Shown here in pieces: positions 1 to 9,485 of a stretch of 64,000 bases of DNA; the first letter of the stretch is position 1, and the number at the start of each line of letters is the position of its first letter. The notes below the pieces were generated by a model. The model was not told where the DNA came from and did no database searches. It was given only the letters and a program-made list of their open reading frames with translations. The position numbers and the translations under genes are program-made. Origin of the DNA: Lantana camara (taxonomy: Eukaryota > Streptophyta > Magnoliopsida > Lamiales > Verbenaceae); NCBI GenBank assembly GCA_037501455.1, contig CM074858.1, positions 96,878,001 through 96,942,000 of the forward strand. Direction: 5' to 3'.

Positions 1-1354
1 CGTGGCCGCGCAGCAATATTCCTCCCTAATATGGAACAATAGCGCGCGGCCGCACACCCCCTTTCTCCTCCAGCTGAACTACGCAGCAGCAACAGCAGAA
101 AATGCGCAGCGGCAGCCCAGAATCACCCCCGAAGCTCAACCAATAAACATGCTAACATAACAAGGATTAAAGTGCAGCAAAAAACTCAGCAATACCAGTC
201 CCAAAACAGCCCCAAACTAGTAGCAAGGGATCAACATGTGAGCAAGGGAAAAGGAGTCCATTTCATTCAAAGTTCATTAATGGTATCTTCATTAATTCTC
301 CACTACCAAGCTTTGGAGCTTTTTCCAGCTGTTCGTGAGGCTGACGGGCTTGTGAACAATTCGGTAAAAACCCCTAGTCTAAAGAAGTATAAATGGAAGT
401 CCGAGGACCATTTTTCATGCATTAAACTCAAAGAAATCCCAATGAAACATGGAAGATTCATCAAATGAACATAAACCCTTACTATTCATTCAAATATTCG
501 TAACTCAATCAATACCAAGCTAAAATCTGAAATCCATGGATTAAAATGACCACAAGTGAATGGAGAAAACAATCATAAACTTACCTCTTGAATTTGGTTG
601 AGTTTGGTTGAGATTTTAGTTCAAAATCTCACAAAATGAATAGTAACGGGAATAGTGAATCGATCTCCAAGTTTGTAGCAATTTTCTCCCTTTCTCTTAC
701 CTTGGACGAAATGAGACTTGGGGCATCAGGTAGAGGGTTTAACTAGGGTCATTTAAGGCCAAACCTTGGTTAGTTTGGTTAGGTATTTGAGAGAGTTATG
801 AGCAAAATAGTGAGATGTGGTCATTTAGGTGCGAGATCAATTTTTCGGTGAAAGTTCGGAGGTTCAAACGGGCTTAGAAAAATATAAGCCTTATTCCATT
901 GATTCCGAATCGTCGATACAAGACCATCGGAGGTGACGAAATTCGAATCCGAGTTCCCGAGCTCAAGATACGGCGCCCGGAACCAAAGGTGCACTAATTG
1001 CTCTTTAGCCCCATTTTGGTCCCATTCAAACAAAATAAATCTGAAACCAAGTCAAACAAGTTCAAAATCAACCATCGAGCATACGTGCATAATCATAACT
1101 CACATAATCCATACATACCAAGTTTTCACAAAAATCGGAATTGAATTTGAATAAGAACAGAACGTATTTCATGATCATAGGAACATTTCATCATAAATTC
1201 AATTAACAAATAAATTCCATTTTTAAATTTTCATAAAATTATTAACAAATAAAATAATTATAATAAATATTTAATTATATAATTAAATAATTTAAATGCG
1301 CAATTAATATACACACACATCATACTTGTACAGCTGAAAAATCGGGCCGTTACA
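1..1354 (-). mobile_element. LTR fragment, large non-autonomous LTR family
   Basis: The segment ends at 1354 in GGGCCGTTACA, the reverse complement of a TGTAACGGCCC LTR start, so this is the 5' part of an LTR on the minus strand whose other end lies outside the window. It shares blocks with the LTR at 17334-21140 and the solo LTR at 52202-55496: a 'ttcggaggttcaa' block, 'cttagaaaaatataa' and 'gttcccgagctcaagata'. The GC-rich start of the window (1-60) falls where relatives carry their palindrome arrays. It interrupts a minus-strand Copia element. No gene is seen in it; short ORFs here are LTR sequence. Confidence 0.7.
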
Positions 1355-1809
1355 CATGCAGAAACAATCGATTTTTTCTTATCTCTGTCAGTCGGCGTCG
1401 GAAACTTTGGATCAACCATTGTTGCAAGTTAGCATCGAAAATGAAGAAAAGGAATCGAAACCAGCAGAAATCCTTCAGTAAGAACGAAGAGAGAAACAAA
1501 TCAAAAGTAATAGAGACAGGATTTAAAGGATCGATTCGCTCTTGATACCATGAAAAGATCAAAAAGTAAGAGCGTAACACAGTGGAAGAAGAAAGGAATT
1601 AGGGATTCAATCTAATTTTTCTTATTGCAAAAAGTAAAAGTAAATTACAAGATATAACTCAGTCAATAAATACACACACGTCCAACAGTCGTATATTACG
1701 ACTATGAAATATGACAAATAGATGTGAAAACTGTCTTTCTCAAAGCACAGATTGACAAAGACATTTACATGGAGTAACCCATGGGTTTCACATGCAGTGG
1801 GAGCGAACA
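1355..1809 (-). mobile_element. 5' end of a minus-strand Copia-type element (LTR, PBS, gag start)
   Basis: Read on the minus strand, an LTR-like segment begins TGTTCGCTCCC at 1809 and ends GATCTTTTCA at 1551 (259 bp). It is followed at once by a primer-binding-type sequence (1550-1538) and a leader. An ATG at 1419 opens about 22 codons (MVDPKFPTPTDRDKKK...), which resembles the start of a Copia Gag but is too short to prove it. The frame is cut off at 1354 by the LTR fragment to its left. The element seems to sit inside the plus-strand Copia pol that resumes at 1811. The second LTR is not visible. Confidence 0.5.
1538..1550 (-). other. tRNA primer-binding site (Copia)
   Basis: Minus-strand TGGTATCAAGAGC directly follows the LTR end. 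TGGTATCA is the usual initiator-methionine tRNA primer-binding core of plant LTR retrotransposons. Confidence 0.6.
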
Positions 1810-1810
1810 A

Positions 1811-2964
1811 AAGGTTTATAAGCTCTAACGATCAATCTACGGATTGAAACAAGCCTCTACGAATTGGAATATTCGGTTTGATGAAGCAGTCAAATCGTTT
1901 GGCTTCATACATAATCCGAATAAATCCTGTGTGTACAAGAAAAAATTGGAAACCTCGGTTCAATTTCTGATACTTTATGTTGATGCCATCCTCCTCATTG
2001 GGAATGTGAAGGATGACATAAAAGTAACAAAAGCTTGATTATCGAACCAATTTGAAATGAAAGATCTTGGTGATACATCATACATTCTCGGCATAAAGAT
2101 CTATCTAGATAGATCTAGGAGATTGATAGGATTATCACAATCGATATACATAGACAAATTACTAAAGAGGTTTGGTATGGAAGATTCCAAAAGAGGGAAA
2201 CTTCCAATGGGCAGCAGAACAGTTCTTTCGAAGAAACTGTGTCCCAAGACTGAACTTGAAAAGTCCAGGATGACCAAAATTCCTTATGCATCAGTAATAG
2301 AAAGCATAATGTATGCAATGCTATGTACTCGACCGGATGTGACTTATGCACTTAGCGTGACAAGCCGATTCTAATCTGACCCTGGTGAAGGTCACTGGAC
2401 TGTTGCAAAGAATATCCTTAAGTACTTAAGAAGAACTAAGATTTGTTCCTAGTTTACGGAGGCCAACAAGATCTTGTCATTAGAGGATATTGTGATGCAA
2501 GCTTTACATCGGACATGGATGACTTTAAATCCATGTCAGGATACATATTCTGCCTGAATGGCGGAGCAGTGAGTTGGACAAGTTCCAAGCAAGCGACCAC
2601 TGCTGATTCAACCATTGAGGTCAAATACTTAGCTGCAAACTATGATGCTAAGGAAGGTGTTTGGGTAAGAAATTTCATCCAAGAGTTGGGTGTAGTTCCT
2701 AGCATTAAAGACCCCGTCACAGTTTATTGTGACAATACTGGGCCGATTGCTCAATCGAGAGAACCAAGATCTCACCAAAGGATCAAGCACAATTTGAGAA
2801 AATATCACTTAATTAGTGATATAATCAAGAGATGAGATGTGCAAATTGAAAGGGTTACATCGACAGAGAACATGGCAAATCCACTAACTAAAGCTCTTAG
2901 CCAACAGGCGTTCGAGGGACATCTTCAGAAGATGGGACTTAGAATAGTACCTGAATGGCTTTGA
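1811..2964 (+). pseudogene. Copia (Ty1-type) pol remnant: reverse transcriptase and RNase H
   Basis: The translation is clearly Copia pol: SIYGLKQAS, then a YVDAILLIGN active-site region, FEMKDLG..SYILGIKI, the TRPDVTYAL block, and RNase H (YCDASFTSD, SGYIFCLNGGAVSW, NPLTKAL near the end). It is dead. There are stops at 1826, 2036, 2372 and 2833, one base is missing near 2437, and the catalytic YVDD motif reads YVDA. Integrase and gag are absent because the 5' part is interrupted by other insertions. A polypurine tract (about 2969-2980) and the 3' LTR follow directly. Confidence 0.92.
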
Positions 2965-2980
2965 CGGGCAAGTGGGAGAT

Positions 2981-3428
2981 TGTTAGGAATAGTGCCCTTA
3001 AAGCAGAGATTTTGCTTTACTATTTCCTTGTAAAATCACAAATAGTCTTTGAATAATAAACGAAATGATTTTATCCATAGGTAACACTTCTTTACGTGAT
3101 ATTTTATGTCTGTTTGGGTTTGACTGTCTTTTGCATATTTTGAACTCCCCTAATTCGATGAGGCCGTTAAGAACTTTATCCTATAAGAACGACACATGAA
3201 ACAAGTTCTTAACTCCATAGGCGAGGATTAGAAACTTCTCTACGTCGATGAGTTCGATAGACAGTGGGAGTGTCGACCTTGAATCCGTTGAGACTTGCTT
3301 TTGTGATTAGGTCCTTGAGAAGGATCACCCAGTTTTCATGGGGTGAGAAGTGCATATGATGATGTGTTCATAATACATAAGGGTGATTGCTACAAGAACT
3401 GTATCACTGAGATGTCCCGTGTAAGAAC
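2981..3428 (+). mobile_element. Copia 3' LTR, first half
   Basis: Begins TGTTAGGAATAGTG right after a purine-rich tract and the end of Copia RNase H. It is split at AGAAC (3424-3428) by the 8.7-kb element at 3429-12103 and resumes at 12109. The start resembles the reverse-complemented LTR fragment ending at 14549. Confidence 0.75.
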
Positions 3429-6038
3429 TGTAACGCCCCGATTTTTATTTATTAATATCTTATATCTAAAATAATTTTATAAATTATATTTTATAATACT
3501 TTCATGAAATTCATATTAAACTTATAATTTATCTCATAACTTGAAAATGTTTATTTCGTGAGATAATTACCGAAAATGATTTAATTGTCAACTTGGCCCT
3601 ATATGTTTATTCTTTTAAACTTAGGGACCAAATTGCATGAAAACCTTTGAGGACTAAAGTAATCACTTTCCAAACTTGATATCCTTAATTACTTAACTTA
3701 AATAACTTGGAGGGTTTAATTGCAAATATTACATATTTTCCCAAATATCACGTTATATGCTTCCTTGATCAATTATCATCAAAATTCACCAACATCTCCA
3801 TCTTTCTTGCTCTCGGTTCTTCACGTAGAAAAGGGGGAGAAGAGATTTCATCAAATCATCCAAGTTATTCAAGGAAATCCAAGCTTTTGAGCTCAAGCAT
3901 CCATCATCATCTTCTCCATTCATTTCTTTACCTTCAAAAGCATGTAAGTGGAAACATATGGTCTCTTGAGCATCTATGTAGGACCTAGGGTTTGAGGATG
4001 GCATGCTAGATGAACTCCTTGTTGTATAAAGCATGATTAAATGATGATATCTGGGATTATGGCATGATTAATTCATGAGATTCTTGAATAATTGGTATGA
4101 ATGATCAAGTATGATCATGAGTGTGAAATCATGAATTCTTGATGATCCTGTGTGTTTTGAGTGTTTAAGTGTTATGATATTATTTCTTGAACCTATATGC
4201 ATCATATTTCCAGAAAAACATGAATTGGTTGAGTGAAAATGGTTTTTTTGGTTGCTTTGTTATGCTTTCCCGTAGCTTTCCCCTGTTTTTTCCTCTGTTC
4301 TTCCTGTTTCAGAAACTGGGAACGACCGTTCCCAGCCTCAAGGCATTTCGGGAACGGGCGTTCCCACCTTTTCAAATGAACAAGGCGGCCGAGCATGGGA
4401 ACGGCCGTTCCCATTTTGGCCTTGCGCCGGAAGGGCTGTTCCCAGCTAAGGCGCATTTCTAAATGGGAAATCGTTGGCGCGTTTATTGGGGTTGTGGGAA
4501 CGACCGTTCCCACTTTACAAAGGGGTCCGGAACGGCCGTTCCCACCTCGCTGACAGAACAAATGTGACTGCATAAAATTACATTTTTAGCCCCTCGATCC
4601 AACGACTTCTTTGACCCCGAATTGCTGTAATATGTGCTAATATGATGTGAAACAACATGTTATCTTACCACATTGCATTTTCGTGGTCGTCTCGATACAT
4701 TTCCGCCGTTCGTCACATTTTGTGCATTTTAGGTCATGTCTCATGTATAAGTGTCGTGTTTGCACAGGTCACGAGGGCGTGGACGAGGAGCAGGCTCCGT
4801 AGAGCATATCCTTGTGTTATTTTGTAAGATAGGTGAGGTTTAATTGTTAGTTATATAGAACCTGTATACCCTTTATGTGATATTTTGGCCAAAAAGGTAT
4901 CTATAGTTAAACTTTCTATAAATCATTGATCATTTCAAGTTATGTTCAAGCAAGCCAGCAAGCAAGTCAGGTATTGTTTCATGCATGTTTAGGCGAGTAG
5001 CATGACGGATACGTTTGGGCCCGAGGGTAGTGACTGGAGCCAACCGGGAAAGCAAGGGCTGACGGGTAACTCTGGCGCTATCCTCACCACACTAGGGGTC
5101 ACCCCTGAATCCACTAGGAGGTTAGTGGAGGAAAGAGCTCCGGGCTTAGGGATTCATGTACCCTCTGCTCAATGAGATTGGATGTTGGGGCCTTGCAATC
5201 CCTTCATCAAACCGGAGGAAGAAGGAGACTGGGGACGAGTCCGGCACCACGGATGCGCCTCGGGTTATTGCATGATTGTCATTTCATGAACGTGTTATAT
5301 GAGTACACTATCGCACGATTGCACGATAAGTGAATTGCATGATCACCTATTGACTATTAAACAAGAGGGCGTGTTCATGTTCATTTGGAGATCGGTTGGA
5401 GACCGCCCTTACTCGCCGGGGCCATGTATTGATTGATTGCATGAAAACGAACAAGTACGTAATACTGGTAGTTGTAATCTCGGGCGAGTTTATGTGATTG
5501 TAAACTTATATTACTCTTGATTATAAAACCTTACCCGAGGTTATAGCTTGCATGTGATTGCGCTAATATATATTTATGCCCCTCGCTCAGTCTTCGGTAG
5601 ACTGATACTTCACTTTTCAGATACTTGAGAGCCGGTCGTGCTAGGCGGGAGTCTGGTCCAGTCTTGCATTGTCACGAGTCTAGCAGTGTACCATCTTGTA
5701 TATATTCTGCTACTTTTCATGTTATGTCCGTTATTATTACGTTCTGAGTACTTGATCAGGTATAGGTAGTAGGAGATGATAATGTATTAATAGTTAATTG
5801 GTATCTATACGTATCTATCCGATAAATATGGTACCTATATGTATTTATGAATAATGCTTCCGCTTTTAATTTTTATGTATTGGTATGGTATTGCTTTAGG
5901 GTTTAGTCCCGCCTAGCTCGTCTTTTCTTTTATTTGTCACCCGTTCGCTATAGGCTAGTTCATGTACGGATTGTCCATTTCGTATGTGGATCGGCCTATA
6001 GTGCGGGGTGTGGTATCCCTACGTATAGGGGTGCTACA
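3429..6038 (+). repeat. 5' LTR of element A
   Basis: 2,610 bp, TG...CA ends. Contains the palindrome array at 4318-4545. Its 3' end carries a CCCGTTCGC...TACGGA...TCCATTTCGTATGTGG module that also occurs, diverged, at LTR ends of the other families in the window. Open frames inside it recur unchanged in the 3' LTR and look non-coding. Confidence 0.93.
4318..4545 (+). repeat. Array of short palindromes in the 5' LTR
   Basis: Six dispersed units of the type GGGAACGRCCGTTCCC, at 4318, 4350, 4397, about 4428, 4496 and about 4529. Several are perfect inverted repeats; one is extended to 20 bp (4395-4414). The spacers are unrelated to each other. The same array recurs in the 3' LTR at 10375-10602. 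Confidence 0.9.
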
Positions 6039-6045
6039 TCTGAGG

Positions 6046-6057
6046 TGGTATCAGAGC
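6046..6057 (+). other. Primer-binding site of element A
   Basis: TGGTATCAGAGC lies 7 bases after the LTR end and is the complement of the 3' end of plant initiator tRNA-Met. Confidence 0.88.
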
Positions 6058-8342
6058 CCGGTTGCAAAACCGAGGTTCTAGTGTCGTGTCGTGTCAAGTC
6101 TAGGTCGAACGGCATAGGATTAATTGTTGATTGAGAGTCTTGCATATTATTTGAATCTATTTGAATTCTCTGAATTAATTCGATTACTTGGTAACCTGTG
6201 CTTTGCATTGAGTTTTGCAATTTATTGTCAATTAATTGATCTTGAATTATTTGAAGTTATGTTGCTTAACGTGTTTTACTTTAAATACTGATAAATTGCT
6301 TGCTGCATTTATATTAAATCTTAGTTGTGAGCATTAATTATGTGATCATTATGTGACATAAGCATGCCTTACCCACATGCATTTTATTTCAAAGAAAGTT
6401 GTGAGTTACAGGTTGTAAAAAGAATATCAAACCACGGCCAATTGCTCGATAACTTTGGGCTACTACAGGATTTGAGAAGGGGGTGCAAGTTGAGGCTAAA
6501 ATCAGGGCGTGGAAGGAAAGTCAATTAAGTATGTCCGATTGAAGTACAAGCTTGGGAATTACCTTTGGGTTTAAATCAGTCGGATTCAACTTTCTAACAC
6601 GACAGCCAGAAAGATTAAACAACCAATTATGGAAATCAACATGTTCGGGATTCTATATTTGGGTAAGACAAGTTATTTTATGAGTCAAGATAAATTGTCG
6701 TGTTGCGAGAATAACCGGATTGCTGTTAGCGAGCGATTCAAGGGTTGGAAGGAAAAGAAGTGTCGAAGATGCTTAAATCAGGGAGTTCTAAAATAAGGAA
6801 AAGATATTCTCGGGGTAATGGCTCTAAAGATTATCAACTAGGATGTGGTGGAATTGGAGGATATGGAGCAACAAGTCGAAGCATTCAAATTTCGGGACTA
6901 CCACCGTGGATCATCAATTCACAGAAAGTGCTACCCCGGGGAATTTTAGACTAAGGATCAAATATGAGAAGTTCGAAGACAAGTTCATTAAGTTATGATT
7001 CAAAGGATGAGATCCGGAATAAAAGAATTCACTGAAGGAAATTTGTGCTATCAAAGATGACGCGTCTACCGGGTTAGGAAGGCTATTTCATCCGAGAATA
7101 AGGTGAAGGAGATTGGGGTACTAATTACTCAAGATTCAGGTGTGTCGTTAAATTGAGACTTGGTTAATTGGGAAGCAAATTCAAGTAGGAGAGGAAGATC
7201 ATTTCAATCGAGCTGGTAGATTTGGATTCACGAAAGGTAAAGCTCCTAGGACTCTATAACCGATTGGAATGAGTTTATTTTCCGGATTCAATTGGAGGGT
7301 CGTGCAAGAGTGAGAATTGGGAGATTGGAGTACCAAATGAAAATGGCAACGGATGATAAGGAATTTTGGAAGGAAATTATATGCTCAGAAGTAGATAAGT
7401 AAGAAGAAGAGTTCTATAACCGATTCAAATTGAAAGAGTAGACTTGAAGGGTTTCAGTCACGGTGGCAACTTAGTGAATTGGGAGAATAACTGGAGACTT
7501 TTGGTTCGAGAGGGGTCAGGGAATTAATTCCATAAGTGGAACAGAAATGGAATTCAAGAGTTCTTGTTTAGGGATCATATAGTTACCCCAGTTGACGCAA
7601 GGACAATTTTGGGATTTCAATTAAGGAAGGGATAAAGGAAGCTCAGCACTCCAGTGAATATGAAATTGAAAGACAATCATGTTAAAGATTTCAGTAGTGG
7701 GCATATCCAGATCCAAGCTGAATTGTCGTGTGGAGAGATCGCGTTAAAGGACATGAAGCAATAAATGAAGACAATAAAGAAAGGCCACGAATTGCTAGGT
7801 AAAGGTTGGGTGATCGAGTGCAAACAACAGAAAAGGGAATTCATTCAATTATTCAAACTCTTAAAGAGTAAACAAGGGAGTTGGATCAAAGTGACAACTA
7901 TGAAGAGGATTCAGGCAACAATCGGGGAGCAGCTATTAAAGAGTAAGCTAGATGTTAATTCCATGAGCATAGAAGACTTCGGGTTTCAGAAATCATAATA
8001 CTGAGCCGTGGGAATGTTCAAGTGAATATTAGACATATTTGAAGAATAGAAGACCGTGGGAAAAGAGGAACGATCACTAGTTCAGGACAAGCTTCGGATC
8101 CAACAAACAAGGAATTTCATGTCGAGATAAAAAAAAAAAAAAAATTCCATTACTCCGGTGACAGGTTCAATGCATCCATAAGCATGTGCATCATACGCTA
8201 CTTTAATTTTAAATTTCTTTACATATATGTAATTTCCCTGATTGAACTTAATTGCTCCAATGTGCTGAAATATTATTTCCGAGTGGGTAACGTGCATTGG
8301 CATATTAATTCAACATGCATATTCAGTGTCTTGATTAACAGG
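6058..8342 (+). mobile_element. Internal non-coding region of element A
   Basis: About 2.3 kb between primer site and gag start with stops in all frames and no recognisable motif. A block near 6421 (AATATCAAACCACGGCCAA) matches the internal region of the minus-strand element at about 24150-24170, so the two interiors share ancestry. A run of A at about 8130-8144 is a local feature. Confidence 0.7.
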
Positions 8343-9075
8343 ATGTCGCAAGATCGCCCTTATAGGGAACGAGTGCCTAGAGTTTCTCCGCAACTACCCC
8401 CTCCGGTTCAGCCTCAGGAGTTTTTCGAGTCTTTGGTTCGTTTAGTAGATCAGAAGATAAAAGAGTATGTTTCTTCCGAGTCGCGGGACTTAGCATCACA
8501 GCCGGGCCAAATTTCGATGGCATTTAGGGAATTTCAGAACCAACCATCCTCAAGACCCTTTGAAGGAAACAAGGATTCCACCGGATCACAACTCAAGAAA
8601 ATCAAAAGAGTGTGGGAACTAACTCCGAGTGACTCCCAAGAAAAGGACCGAGGCACCACTTTGTTTGAGGCAAGAAGGTCTAATCCTCACCCCCGGATAG
8701 GCTTCAGGTTCGAAGTCGGGACAGCTTTTTAGCAAAGGAAAGCGGCCTATCTCTTATCATACCCCGATACCTCAGGAAAGATCTCGCAAGAAAAAGAAGC
8801 AATCACTTGGACCGAGTTCGGGAACTTCATGTAACCCAGTTTCAACAACATCTTCTGGGAAACTTCTTTGCAGTTATTGTGGACGTGATAACCACACTTA
8901 TGATGGTTGTAGGAAACGGTTGGGATTATGTCTCTACTGTGGAAGTGACGAGCATCACATCGACACTTGCTCAAGGCTACGAGGGAAATCTCCCGGGGGT
9001 AGAAGATTACCAGTGCGAGCACGGGAAGGTACCAATTATATACATGATACAACCAACGGTGAACGGTACCTTTAA
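8343..9075 (+). pseudogene. Gag remnant with two CCHC zinc knuckles
   Basis: An ATG at 8343 opens MSQDRPYRERVPR and a proline- and charge-rich frame that stops at 8732. Shifting by one base near 8700-8730 gives a basic linker (RSRKKKQ) and then two perfect C-x2-C-x4-H-x4-C knuckles, CSYCGRDNHTYDGC and CLYCGSDEHHIDTC, with a stop at 9075. Knuckles of this form are the nucleic-acid-binding part of retrotransposon Gag. The central Gag assembly domain is not evident, so the protein is either internally deleted or strongly reduced. No pol follows: about 400 bp later comes the polypurine tract. Confidence 0.8.
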
Positions 9076-9285
9076 CCATGCATACCACGTGCATCACTGA
9101 TCTTATTGTTATTGTATTTAATTTCTGGTGCATTGCAAATTAGTTAATTATGAGTGATAAATATGTGATTAAATGATTTTTATTTGTCTATGTGATATCT
9201 ATGACATTAATATGATTCTATTTGTCTATGCAACATTCACGCCATTATTTTTGCTATCTACTCCTTGAACTACTTCAGTGCTTGT

Positions 9286-9414
9286 GAGAGACGGGGCTCT
9301 CTCCTTTCCTGTTGAGAGACGGGGCTCTCTCACTTCTTGTTGAGAAACGGGGTTTCTCACTTCTTGTGAAAGACGGGGCTCTTTCATTCCTTATTCAAGA
9401 GACGGGGTTCTCTT
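9286..9414 (+). repeat. Array of five covarying CGGGG-loop hairpins
   Basis: Units at 9286, 9314, 9342, 9368 and 9397, about 28 bp apart. Stems differ but always pair: GAGAGA/TCTCTC, GAGAAA/TTTCTC, GAAAGA/TCTTTC, AAGAGA/TCTCTT, around a constant CGGGG loop. It lies between gag and the polypurine tract. The spacers are 'ttcttgt'-like. Confidence 0.92.
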
Positions 9415-9448
9415 ATAGATTGTGCATCATTTTTTAAAACTTGACAGT

Positions 9449-9485
9449 GGACCTGGGGACCAGGTCCTTCTAAGGGGGGGAGAAT
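9449..9485 (+). other. Hairpin and polypurine tract of element A
   Basis: A perfect 8-bp hairpin (GGACCTGG, loop GGA, CCAGGTCC; 9449-9467) is followed by the polypurine tract AAGGGGGGGAGAAT (9472-9485), which abuts the 3' LTR and would prime plus-strand DNA synthesis. Confidence 0.85.

Noticed and set aside
3707..3988. 93-aa frame in the element A 5' LTR (repeated at 9746-10045)
   Set aside because: Lies wholly in LTR sequence; no motif, no start context, and the solo LTR relative does not keep the frame.
4202..4573. 123-aa minus-strand frame with repeated GNGRS/TAVP words
   Set aside because: It is the palindrome array translated, not a protein.
9286..9414. CRISPR-like array
   Set aside because: Regular spacing, but the units are variable-stem hairpins in a plant retroelement and the spacers are near-identical.
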